A DNA stretch of 61,665 bases from NCBI RefSeq assembly GCF_001439735.1, contig NZ_JYLN01000016.1:1-61665 (forward strand), in the 5' to 3' direction. The position numbers were made by a program, and so were the translations under genes. Positions 8,410 through 16,826 of the stretch are shown piece by piece. The notes beneath the pieces are model-generated. The model did not search any database and had not been told where the DNA came from. It saw nothing but the letters and a program-made list of their open reading frames with translations. The number at the start of each line of letters is the position of its first letter. Within the stretch, counting starts at the first letter, position 1. This DNA comes from Pseudomonas paralactis. Lineage in GTDB: Bacteria > Pseudomonadota > Gammaproteobacteria > Pseudomonadales > Pseudomonadaceae.

Positions 8410-9318
8410 TCAGTAAGTACAGGCGACAGTCGGTCGCTTCAGGCGCACCAGCACCAACCCCGCCACGACCACGGCAATGCCCGTGTAGGTCGATGCGTGG
8501 ATCACATCGCCAAACATCAACGCCGCCCACACCAACGTCACCGGCGGCTCCAGGTACACCAGCGCCGCCACATGGGTCGCCGTCATCACCCGCAGCAGCA
8601 TCCACAGGCTCAAATAGGCGAGGAAGGTGGAGAACACCGTCAGCCACACAATCGAGATCAGTACGTTGGTGTCATGGGGAATACTCAGGGTGTCGGTGTA
8701 GATCACGGCCGCGGTAAAACCTATCAAGGTCAACAGCGACTGGATAAACAGCGGCAATACCAACCCGCTGTCCTGGGTCTGCACCGAACGACGCTCGTAC
8801 AAGGTCGCCAGTGTCAGCCCAAGTGCCGACACCAGAGGCAAGAGATACATGACCAACCCGACACCCTGCTGCCCGCCACCACCATACTGCCCGGCAATCA
8901 CAATCGACACACCGACAAAGCCGATCATCAACCCCAACCACTGCCAGCCGCCACTGCGCTCGGACTCCATGCCCGTCGACAATGCCGCTGTCATCAACGG
9001 CTGTAACGCCGCAATGATCGCCGCGATCCCGGGCGGTAGACCGTTCTGGATCGCCACGTAGAGGCAGCTCAAATACAGGAACTGCGACAGGAACCCGACA
9101 ACTGCGTGATGACGAATCTGCTGCCAGGAAACCCTCAGCAACCGTCTGTTCAAAAACACTGCCAGGCATAACGAAACCAACAAAAAACGCCAGAACAAAA
9201 GGTTGAAGGCTCCAGCACTCTGCGCGCCTAACTTGGCACCTATAAAGCCGGAACTCCAGGACAGGACAAAGACGACCTGAAGCAGTAACAACCGCGTGTA
9301 GCCGATACGAGCCGTCAT
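8410..9318 (-). CDS. EamA/DMT-superfamily transporter
   Basis: This 302-residue integral membrane protein has about ten hydrophobic segments and the duplicated EamA architecture. The first half includes SWSSGFIGAKLG and FNLLFWRFLLV; the second includes YLLPLVSALGLTLATLYERR and YLEPPVTLVWAALMFGD. The last motif (EPP/EPV near the end of the second repeat) is characteristic. Family members export amino acids and small metabolites. Its start overlaps the stop of the upstream dioxygenase by 4 bp (ATGA), so it is co-translated with that enzyme and is a candidate exporter for its product. Confidence 0.85.
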   Translation of the reverse strand: MTARIGYTRLLLLQVVFVLSWSSGFIGAKLGAQSAGAFNLLFWRFLLVSLCLAVFLNRRLLRVSWQQIRHHAVVGFLSQFLYLSCLYVAIQNGLPPGIAAIIAALQPLMTAALSTGMESERSGGWQWLGLMIGFVGVSIVIAGQYGGGGQQGVGLVMYLLPLVSALGLTLATLYERRSVQTQDSGLVLPLFIQSLLTLIGFTAAVIYTDTLSIPHDTNVLISIVWLTVFSTFLAYLSLWMLLRVMTATHVAALVYLEPPVTLVWAALMFGDVIHASTYTGIAVVVAGLVLVRLKRPTVACTY

Positions 9319-10415
9319 CGTGCCCCCTGCAACTGCAACGGCACGAGTTCGCCAAACGTGATGGGGTCAATCCCCAAACGCCGATATTGCTCGCTGGCGG
9401 GTCGCACCAGGTCACGCTTGAGCTGGAACCACGGCTTGATGGTACGCAGCACGCCATCGTCGGATGCCAAGTGCCAGAACTTATTGACATCCGCCTGACT
9501 GTAAGGACAGTGAAACGACAACACCAACGACATGCGCCGGCCTTGAGTGAGTGGGCGCACGCCATGAAACACTCGACTGCCGTAGATATACACCGCATCG
9601 CCACTGGCTTTCACACCACAGCTTCGCACGTTGTCATTGAGGCTTGCGACATCAAAGCGCTCCACAGGGCCCTCAAAATAAACGAACTCTCCACCTTCGT
9701 ACTCGCTGGGCTCAGACAGCATTATGTTCAGCACAAAGCTGGTTCCATCGGTATGCCACATACCGATCTGTGCCCTATCGTGCAGAGCCTGGGGCGGGTA
9801 GAAGTAATTGACCTGGGAACGGGCGCGCAAGAAAGGGTGCGGAACCAGCGGCACACCTGCAATTTTTGACACCGCCAGCAGGAACGCCCGACTGTCCATC
9901 ATCTCCCGGATAAGTGTCGATGACCGCGTTGCCGCACGGGTACGGTTAGAGATAATCCAGTCGCTGGTGCTGGACCCCGCCTCCAGCTGATAACACGCTC
10001 GCCTCAACTCGGCGATGCCCTGCTTATTGAACAGCCCCGAGACCTGAGCCACTGCCGTCAACTGCTCGGGCTGGGCAATTACTAGTGGCGACCTCATGTA
10101 CCCCAGGTTCGCTAAGCTGCGATGACCTGTGAGGCATGGGCCATCACTGCGCAAATAACTGTCACTCCAGTGTTGCAACGTGTCGAGCAGGGCCCCGGGA
10201 TGCTTACATCGAGATGCGGGAACCAGTGATGCTTGCAGGGCTGACTTCAGGTGACCGGCTCCCCGAAGTGATACCAAATATCGAGCACCATATTTCATAT
10301 CTATCTGACTCCATGCTTTGTCACTCACAATGGATGCCAGCAAAAGCCGTACGCTCTCACTGGCACTTGCCGTGATATATCGAAGTTCATCAATGCCACA
10401 GGCGCCATCCATCAT
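9315..10415 (-). CDS. 2-oxoglutarate/Fe(II)-dependent dioxygenase
   Basis: This 366-residue protein carries the prolyl-4-hydroxylase-type facial triad in its C-terminal half. HxD is in MWHTDGTSF near residue 217 and the distal His in VFHGVRPLTQGRRMSL near 281, with the Arg ten residues on likely to bind 2-oxoglutarate. The N-terminal 150 residues match nothing I know. The gene lies between a DUF6124 gene 9 bp upstream and an EamA exporter overlapping downstream, all facing a divergent LysR gene. I infer hydroxylation of a small molecule, possibly an amino acid, that is then exported. The substrate is unknown. Confidence 0.75.
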   Translation of the reverse strand: MMDGACGIDELRYITASASESVRLLLASIVSDKAWSQIDMKYGARYLVSLRGAGHLKSALQASLVPASRCKHPGALLDTLQHWSDSYLRSDGPCLTGHRSLANLGYMRSPLVIAQPEQLTAVAQVSGLFNKQGIAELRRACYQLEAGSSTSDWIISNRTRAATRSSTLIREMMDSRAFLLAVSKIAGVPLVPHPFLRARSQVNYFYPPQALHDRAQIGMWHTDGTSFVLNIMLSEPSEYEGGEFVYFEGPVERFDVASLNDNVRSCGVKASGDAVYIYGSRVFHGVRPLTQGRRMSLVLSFHCPYSQADVNKFWHLASDDGVLRTIKPWFQLKRDLVRPASEQYRRLGIDPITFGELVPLQLQGAR

Positions 10416-10424
10416 TAGGTCACC

Positions 10425-10706
10425 CTAGACAGGTGCCACTTGCTCCAATGCCTTATCAACCAACAACAAACCTTGCTCGGTCATCTGCTGAATCCCGAGA
10501 GCAAGCCCCCTGTGAGCGCCTTCAAGCTCAAATGCCAGGTTGGATATCAAATTATTAACGGATGAGAACGTCTCAGCAGCGTTAGCCAGAAGTGTTTCGG
10601 TATCCACATCAGAAGAAACCGAAAAGAGACTAAGCTTTGATCGAGCCGCCGTAGCGGAGTTGTCTGCTTTCGTACTTCGAGAACGGTTGGGTTTTGTCTT
10701 ATCCAT
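10425..10706 (-). CDS. DUF6124-like small protein
   Basis: This is a 93-residue soluble protein. The N-terminus is basic and rich in Ser, Lys and Thr. The C-terminal helical part has the conserved core DTETLLANAAETFSSVNNL then ALGIQQMTEQGLLLVDKALE. A paralogue with the same core is at 16160-16525. This family is familiar to me only as an uncharacterised Pseudomonas protein. The ATG at 10706 follows AAAGGAA at a good distance. It ends 9 bp before the dioxygenase start, so it heads that operon. Confidence 0.7.
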   Translation of the reverse strand: MDKTKPNRSRSTKADNSATAARSKLSLFSVSSDVDTETLLANAAETFSSVNNLISNLAFELEGAHRGLALGIQQMTEQGLLLVDKALEQVAPV

Positions 10707-10833
10707 AGCGCAGTTCCTTTCGCAGTTTTGATCACACAGCGCCGTGATGACGCCGGCTAAATAAAAGGCTAGGCTGCGAGCATGATTTTGTATATTTGAA
10801 TAATCTGCACAACTAATCCCAAAAAGAAGAATC

Positions 10834-11682
10834 ATGAGCAAGCAACTCAATATCGATCTGCTTCGAACCTTTCATGCGGTCGCCCGCTTCCGTCGCTTCA
10901 ATGAAGCAGCGAGCCATGTGCATCGGAGCGCTTCGACCGTTACGACGCAGATTCAAAAGCTGGAAGACTTAGTCGGCCAACGCCTGTTCAGCCGGAGTAA
11001 CCAAGGTGTTGAGCTGACGATGTATGGCAAGAAACTACTCAGCGAAACCACCGACTTTCTCAAGAGCCACGACCGCTTACTGGCCTCCTTAACCCCCCAG
11101 CGCATGCAAGGAAGGATTCGCCTGGGGCTTCCCGATTCTTATGCGCCGGCTTTCATGCGCGACTTCCTGCCGCAGCTTATCGCTGACAATCCCTTGCTTG
11201 AGTTGGAAATAGAAGCCAGATCCAGTGGCGAACTGTTCACCATGTTCAGCCGGGAACAGATTGATTTGGCATTGATCGTCAGTGCTCAGCCGTTGGAGCA
11301 AGGAGAACAGTTGGGTTCGATACAGCCTGTATGGGTTGTTTCCGACCAATTCAAAACACCCGAACAGGCGCCGCTACCCATCGCAGTGCAATTGACCGGT
11401 TGCCCCTATCGAGCCTCAGCGATACGAGCGCTGAAAGAGCATGGAGCCTACTATCGAGTCCTGCTGGAAAGTGCCAGTTCTACTGCGGTAGAAGCCGCAG
11501 TGTTCTGCGGATTGGCCGTTGGACTGATTGAAGAAAGTCGATTAACAGTTGGGTTGACTCAAAATATCCCCGGCGTTCGCCTACCTGAATTGCCGCGCCA
11601 CCACATCTACTTGTTGTCCGATAGCGCAAACCATTTGGCGCTTCATCTGCATGAACAACTCAAAAAGGGGTTCACCCTCTGA
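10834..11682 (+). CDS. LysR-family transcriptional regulator
   Basis: This is a 282-residue LysR regulator with the N-terminal winged helix (residues 6-65, LRTFHAVARFRRFNEAASHVHRSASTVTTQI) and a rather short effector domain. It diverges from the DUF6124-dioxygenase-EamA unit across 127 bp that must hold both promoters and its operator. This strongly suggests that it controls that unit. The start ATG has AAAGAAGA upstream. Confidence 0.88.
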   Translation: MSKQLNIDLLRTFHAVARFRRFNEAASHVHRSASTVTTQIQKLEDLVGQRLFSRSNQGVELTMYGKKLLSETTDFLKSHDRLLASLTPQRMQGRIRLGLPDSYAPAFMRDFLPQLIADNPLLELEIEARSSGELFTMFSREQIDLALIVSAQPLEQGEQLGSIQPVWVVSDQFKTPEQAPLPIAVQLTGCPYRASAIRALKEHGAYYRVLLESASSTAVEAAVFCGLAVGLIEESRLTVGLTQNIPGVRLPELPRHHIYLLSDSANHLALHLHEQLKKGFTL

Positions 11683-11690
11683 ATACACAC

Positions 11691-11730
11691 AAAAAAGCCC
11701 GCTGACCGTCACCGGTTCAGCGGGCTTTTT
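11691..11730. terminator. bidirectional rho-independent terminator
   Basis: An A6 run, a GC-rich stem GCCCGCTGA/TTCAGCGGGC and a T5 run make a symmetrical hairpin between the convergent LysR gene and mqo. It can stop transcription from both sides. Confidence 0.9.
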
Positions 11731-11742
11731 CGTGGGTGTTGC

Positions 11743-13389
11743 TTACAGCGCCAGGTCAGACGCCGGCTTGCTTGGCTCAGCCGCAGGCTTGGCAGCCTCG
11801 GTAGCCTGTGGAGCAGCCAGTTGCGGGATCGCTGGCGGTGGTGTCAGTTGCAGCACACCGGCAGTGTAGGCCCATTCCTTGGCAACAGCTTCAGGGCTGT
11901 CGTTCAGCTTGGTGCCGTAGCTTGGCACGATCTGGTGCAGTTTTTCCTGCCAGGCCGGGCTGGCTACTTTGTCCTTGAACACCTTTTGCAGCACGGTCAG
12001 CATGATCGGAGCCGCGGTGGACGCGCCTGGCGATGCACCCAACAGGCCTGCGATGGTGTTGTCGGCAGAGCTGACCACTTCGGTACCCAGCTTCAGCACG
12101 CCGCCTTGCTCTTCATCACGCTTGATGATCTGCACGCGCTGGCCGGCTTGCCACAGGCGCCAGTCGGACTGCTTGGCGTTCGGGAAGTACTCTTGCAGCG
12201 CCTTGAAACGGTCATCATCAGACAGCATCAGTTGGCCGGCGAGGTACTCGACCAGTGGGTATTCACGAATACCGACTTTGGTCATAGGCCAGATGTTGTG
12301 GGTGGTGGTGCTGGTCAGCAGGTCCAGGTACGAGCCTTCTTTCAGGAACTTGGTCGAGAAGGTGGCGAATGGGCCAAACAGAATCACGCGCTTGCCATCC
12401 AGCACACGGGTGTCCAGGTGCGGAACCGACATCGGTGGCGAACCTACCGAAGCCTTGCCGTAGGCCTTGGCCAGGTGCTGCTCGGCGATGGTCGGGTTCT
12501 CGGTCACCAGGAATGAACCACCCACCGGGAAGCCTGCGTATTCCTTGGCTTCAGGAATGCCCGACTTCTGCAGCAGGTGCAGGGCACCGCCGCCGGCGCC
12601 GATGAACACGAACTTGGCGTCGGTTTCAGTCTTGGTGCCGTCTTTGAGGTTTTTGTAGCTCACACGCCACGAACCGTCGTCGTTGCGGGTGATGTCCTGC
12701 ACTTCGCTCGACAGCTTCAGGTCAAACTTCGGCGTGGTTTGCAGGTGAGCGACGAACTGGCGGGTGATCTCGCCGAAGTTTACGTCGGTACCGATTGGGC
12801 TCCAGGTGGCCGCGATTTTCTGGTTGGGGTCACGCCCTTCCATCATCAGCGGAACCCACTTGGCGATTTGCGCCGGGTCTTCGGAGTACTGCATGCCAGC
12901 GAACAGCGGGCTGGCCTTCAGGGCTTCGTAGCGCTTTTTCAGAAACTTGATATTGTCATCGCCCCACACAAAGCTCATGTGCGGAGTGGAGTTGATGAAC
13001 GAACGCGGGTTCTTCAACACGCCCTGCTGAACCTGCCAGGACCAGAACTGACGGGAGATCTGGAACGCTTCGTTGATCTCGACCGCTTTCGGGATCTCAA
13101 CGTTGCCGTTCTTGTCTTCCGGGGTGTAGTTCAGCTCAGCCAGGGCCGAGTGACCGGTACCGGCGTTGTTCCAGCCGTTGGAGCTTTCTTCGGCCACGCC
13201 ATCGAGGCGCTCGACCATCTCCATGGACCAGTCCGGCTCCAGCTCATTGAGCCAGACACCCAGGGTTGCACTCATGATGCCGCCGCCGATCAGCAGCACA
13301 TCGACTTTCTTTGCCTCTTCCGCGTGAACGGACGTGATCCCCATCGACAAAGCCAGCCCCAGCAGGGCAGTGTTTACTTTTTTAAACAT
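11743..13389 (-). CDS. mqo: malate:quinone oxidoreductase
   Basis: This 548-residue FAD enzyme oxidises malate to oxaloacetate and passes electrons to the quinone pool. The FAD-binding start KVDVLLIGGGIMSATLG is near residue 30, the Mqo hallmark SNGWNNAGTGHSALAELNYTP near 70, and the family C-terminal block GASPGASTAAPIML near 453. Two things are unusual. The first 25 residues (MFKKVNTALLGLALSMGITSVHA) look like a cleavable Sec signal peptide, and the C-terminus ends in an Ala/Pro-rich tail after residue 515. The ATG at 13389 has AGGTG upstream and is preferred over one three codons earlier. Confidence 0.93.
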   Translation of the reverse strand: MFKKVNTALLGLALSMGITSVHAEEAKKVDVLLIGGGIMSATLGVWLNELEPDWSMEMVERLDGVAEESSNGWNNAGTGHSALAELNYTPEDKNGNVEIPKAVEINEAFQISRQFWSWQVQQGVLKNPRSFINSTPHMSFVWGDDNIKFLKKRYEALKASPLFAGMQYSEDPAQIAKWVPLMMEGRDPNQKIAATWSPIGTDVNFGEITRQFVAHLQTTPKFDLKLSSEVQDITRNDDGSWRVSYKNLKDGTKTETDAKFVFIGAGGGALHLLQKSGIPEAKEYAGFPVGGSFLVTENPTIAEQHLAKAYGKASVGSPPMSVPHLDTRVLDGKRVILFGPFATFSTKFLKEGSYLDLLTSTTTHNIWPMTKVGIREYPLVEYLAGQLMLSDDDRFKALQEYFPNAKQSDWRLWQAGQRVQIIKRDEEQGGVLKLGTEVVSSADNTIAGLLGASPGASTAAPIMLTVLQKVFKDKVASPAWQEKLHQIVPSYGTKLNDSPEAVAKEWAYTAGVLQLTPPPAIPQLAAPQATEAAKPAAEPSKPASDLAL

Positions 13390-13870
13390 CAGTAGCACCT
13401 ATGATAAAACGCCATCCGCCCTACCGCCCCCGATCATGAGTAACCCTCGTTCACGCTACGTCAGGCAACGTACCGCGGGGTCTGCACAGTCACATAAAGG
13501 CTGCAGGGTGGGCACACAAGGCCGATGGATCGACCTCACTGTTATGTCCCTTCTGCGCTGACTTCTTATCATTATTGGCTTCAGCTACCTGGGCGACAGC
13601 CAACCGCTGGGACGTATACGGGTGTACGCACCAGGGAAAGACTAGCCCAAGACGGCGCGCAGAATATCACGCTAAACAGCGTTTATGCGCCGTTTGGCCA
13701 ATTGACAGGCCTAAATCCCGGGTTTTAATGCGCCCCTGTCAAGCCTGGCAGCCGCGACCTGCGGTCACAGGCGTGGAACTCTGCCGCAAATGGCGGTTCT
13801 AGACACCCTCGTCGCGGCTTGCGTAGCATCGACGACCGTCTTCGTGCACTTCACCCCAACAGAGTTACCC
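13390..13870. other. intergenic region between mqo and the MFS gene
   Basis: About 480 bp with two divergent promoters expected. I find no open frame with a ribosome site and no recognisable RNA. Short inverted repeats exist around 13715-13760, but none is convincing. Confidence 0.5.
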
Positions 13871-15058
13871 ATGACTATCCAGCAAACACCCGGGCACGTA
13901 CTGCCCGCGCGCAGCGCCGCCAAAATGGAAGCAGCCATGGCCGTGGGCGCCTTCGCGATCGGCACCGGCGAATTCGCCATCATGGGCCTGATGCCCGACA
14001 TCGCCCAGAACCTGGGCCTGAGCGAACCCCAGGTGGGCCACGCAATCAGCGCCTACGCCCTGGGCGTGATGGTCGGCGCCCCGCTGCTGGCCATCCTCGG
14101 CGCCAAGCTGCTGCGCAAACACATGCTGCTGTTGCTGATGGGCCTGTACGCCCTGGGCAACTTCGCCACCGCCTTCACCCCCACCTTCGGCTCGCTGGTG
14201 GCCTTCCGCTTTATCAGCGGCCTGCCCCACGGCGCCTACTTCGGCATCGCCGCCGTGGTCGCCTCCAGCATGGTACCCACCGACAAACGCGCCGGCGCCG
14301 TAGCCCGCGTGATGATGGGCCTGACCCTGGCCATGCTGCTGGGCAACCCCATCGCCACCTTCCTCGGCCAACACCTGGGCTGGCGCTCGGCGTTCGCCCT
14401 GGTCAGCGTGATCGCCCTGCTCACCATCGCCCTGGTCTGGCAATTCGTGCCCCACCGCCACGACGAACAACGCAGCGACCCACGCAAAGAACTGCGCGCC
14501 TTCACCAAACCCCAGGTATGGATGGCCCTGTCCATCGGCGCGATTGGCTTTGCCGGGATGTTCTGCGTATTCAGCTACCTGGCGCCGACCATGCTGGAAG
14601 TGACCAAGGTCTCGCCGCAGTGGATTCCGTTTGGCCTCGCCGCGTTTGGCGTGGGCGGCATCATCGGCAACATTGCCGGTGGCAAACTGTTTGATCGTAT
14701 GCAGTTTCGGGCAGTGGGTTTGATATTGGTGTGGTCGATGGCCGTGCTGCTGTTCTTCCCCTTCGCCGCCTCGTCGCTGTGGGGCGTGCTGCTGAGCATG
14801 GGGTTGGTGGGCACCATGGTCGCGTTGGCGGCGCCGTTGCAGATTCGCTTGATGGACATTGCCCACGAAGCGCCGAGCCTGGCGGCAGCATCGAACCATG
14901 CGGCGTTCAACCTGGCGAATGCGCTGGGGCCGTGGTTTGGGGGGATGGCGATTACGGCAGGGTTGGGCTGGACCAGCACCGGCTACATCGGTGCTGCTAC
15001 AGCGCTGGTGGGTCTAGGTCTCTACCTGGTTGCCCGGCGGATGAAAGGCGGCCATTAA
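13871..15058 (+). CDS. MFS transporter, DHA1 family (AraJ/YdhP-like)
   Basis: This 395-residue protein has twelve hydrophobic segments. An early GTGEFAIMGLMPDIA (helix 1) and LRKHMLLLLMGLYALGNFATA near residue 79 match the AraJ/YdhP/PbuE-like DHA1 exporters. These move sugars, purine ribonucleosides or drugs by proton antiport. I start at the ATG at 13871 (MTIQQTPGHV); the longer open frame from 13790 crosses what should be the promoter. Codon use is strongly GC-biased. No neighbour points to the substrate. Confidence 0.85.
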   Translation: MTIQQTPGHVLPARSAAKMEAAMAVGAFAIGTGEFAIMGLMPDIAQNLGLSEPQVGHAISAYALGVMVGAPLLAILGAKLLRKHMLLLLMGLYALGNFATAFTPTFGSLVAFRFISGLPHGAYFGIAAVVASSMVPTDKRAGAVARVMMGLTLAMLLGNPIATFLGQHLGWRSAFALVSVIALLTIALVWQFVPHRHDEQRSDPRKELRAFTKPQVWMALSIGAIGFAGMFCVFSYLAPTMLEVTKVSPQWIPFGLAAFGVGGIIGNIAGGKLFDRMQFRAVGLILVWSMAVLLFFPFAASSLWGVLLSMGLVGTMVALAAPLQIRLMDIAHEAPSLAAASNHAAFNLANALGPWFGGMAITAGLGWTSTGYIGAATALVGLGLYLVARRMKGGH

Positions 15059-15159
15059 CGGCTCGCCTAATACCGATCAGCTAAGCGAACACACTACTCA
15101 AAACAACGAATATCCAATGTGTGGAGCTTGCCTACGAAAGCAGTGGTCAGTTATAGATT

Positions 15160-15600
15160 CAGTGACTGACATGCCGCCTTCGCGAGCAAGCCCGCTCCCA
15201 AAGGGATCCGAGCCGGGCGCTGATTCTGCGAGCGATACATGGCCAATGTGGGAGCTGGCTTGCCTGCGATAGCGGTGTATCAGTGACAGATGAATTAACT
15301 GACCCACCGCCATCGCGAGCAAGCCCTCTCCCACAGGGATCCGAGCCGGACGCTGATTCTGCGAGCAATACATGGCCAGTATGGGAGCTGGCTTGCCTGC
15401 GATAGCGGTATATCAGTGATAGATGAGTTAACTGACCCACCGCCATCGCGAGCAAGCCCTCTCCCACAGGGATCCGAGCCGGGCGCTGATTCTGCGAGCA
15501 ATACATGGCCAGTATGGGAGCTGGCTTGCCTGCGATAGCGGTATATCAGTAACAGATGAATTAACTGACCCACCGCCACCGCAGCATCAATATTTATATC
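15160..15600. repeat. tandem 133-bp REP-containing repeats
   Basis: GGGATCCGAGCC recurs at 15203, 15336 and 15469, giving an exact 133-bp period over about three and a third units. Each unit contains two inverted REP-like arms (GGGAGCTGGCTTGCCTGCGA and GCCATCGCGAGCAAGCCC). Units differ by a few substitutions, so the array grew by tandem duplication of a whole REPIN. A further REP half lies near 15630. Open frames crossing the array are artefacts. Confidence 0.9.
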
Positions 15601-15795
15601 TACACAACTTCGGCACGACGCTGCACCTGTGGCGAGGGAGCTTGCTCCCGTGAAGACCTGACAGCCGACGAAAATGCGGGATCAGACCGCGTACCTATCC
15701 GTTACTCAGGCAACGGCTACTTAGCGCTCCACCCAAACGGCAGCTCACTTTGCAAAGCAGCAAAGCAAGCAAAACACTCTTGCCCCACCACCCCA

Positions 15796-16014
15796 TCAAT
15801 CATCATGCAACAACCCCGAACCATACTCCCCATAACTACTCCCCAGCCCACTGCCACCGAAATTCATCTTCGCGGCTTTGTTGGGACTATGGTCGCCAAA
15901 TGCCTGGCATCCGCCTGAAAAGCACGGGTCACTGTTCACGCTCGATGAAGATGAACAAGCGCTCAACAGCAACGTGCCGGTGATCATCACAACTTTGACG
16001 AGGTTCGAGATCAT
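15796..16014 (-). CDS. small lipoprotein
   Basis: This 72-residue precursor has an N-terminal signal ending in a clear lipobox (LLLSAC, Cys at 20), then a Ser-rich stretch and a Gly/Ser-rich tail. AGGGA lies 9 nt before the ATG. No family is recognised. Small lipoproteins of this size are easily missed by annotation. Confidence 0.6.
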   Translation of the reverse strand: MISNLVKVVMITGTLLLSACSSSSSVNSDPCFSGGCQAFGDHSPNKAAKMNFGGSGLGSSYGEYGSGLLHDD

Positions 16015-16159
16015 GGTTTCAGTTCCCTATGGGCTGGAGGCGCTGGGGTCCTCTCTCGCAGGGAATCGTAGACCTCAACGGCGCAGGGAATTATGAAACT
16101 TTGCGGGGGGACAGCATGAGTTCAGGTTGCCGCCTTGGGTAAGGCGGCAGGGTTGGTTG

Positions 16160-16525
16160 TCAGGCTTTGACTGAGGCCGTTACAGGCGCAACCTGCTCCT
16201 GGGCTCGGTCAACGAGCAGCGAACTCAACTCGATTAACTGCTGGATGCCCAGGGCGATGGCGCGTTGGGAGTCGTCGAGGTCGAACGCCAAGGTGGCGGC
16301 CATTTCGTTGGCGGATGCTAGGTTTTCGGCCGCGTTAGCCAGGAGGGTCTCGGGGTCGATGGTTGGGTTTACGAGGAATAGGTTGTTGCTTGGGCGTTCG
16401 ACGGGTGCAGCGTCGCCGGATGGGGGCAAGTGATGATGGATTGCTCGCTGGGCTGCGGCTTGAAGCTTGGCATCGACGGACGATGCGGTTTGATCAATTG
16501 AAGAACTGCGTGTGTTGTTGTGCAT
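16160..16525 (-). CDS. DUF6124-like small protein (second copy)
   Basis: This 121-residue protein shares its C-terminal half with the protein at 10425-10706: DPETLLANAAENLASANEM and ALGIQQLIELSSLLVDRAQEQVAPV match nearly position by position. The N-terminus is different and carries a His triplet. It stands alone, 113 bp before the IS21 element. Function unknown; possibly regulatory, since the first copy heads an operon. Confidence 0.7.
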   Translation of the reverse strand: MHNNTRSSSIDQTASSVDAKLQAAAQRAIHHHLPPSGDAAPVERPSNNLFLVNPTIDPETLLANAAENLASANEMAATLAFDLDDSQRAIALGIQQLIELSSLLVDRAQEQVAPVTASVKA

Positions 16526-16826
16526 GGGCGAAGCTCCAAATATTTACGGGAGTTAAAAACGCCTTAGCAGTTCGGACTTCCACCTCCGGCCGCTGGGTTT
16601 GCAACGGCCCAACGAGATTAGCTACGGATGGTCCAAGGTGCGGATTCCACGCGCAGTTGGACACCCATTCCACGAACACTTGGACAGTGATTCCACGCTG
16701 ACTTGGACACTCATTCCACGAGCATTTGGACAGTGATTTTCCACTGACCCAGCCCATGCTCAGGCAGGCAGCGACGCAGGATTATTCACTACCATCGACC
16801 TCTTTTCTCGAAGCGAAGAGGTCGTC

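Noticed and set aside
13865..14899. 344-codon frame opposite the MFS gene
   Set aside because: Low-complexity antisense frame rich in Gly, Gln, Ala and His.
15098..15579. Three overlapping minus-strand frames with repeated peptide
   Set aside because: They are translations of the 133-bp REP array, not genes.
15160..15600. CRISPR-like look of regularly spaced repeats
   Set aside because: The period comes from whole-unit duplication, spacers are not unique, and no cas genes are present.
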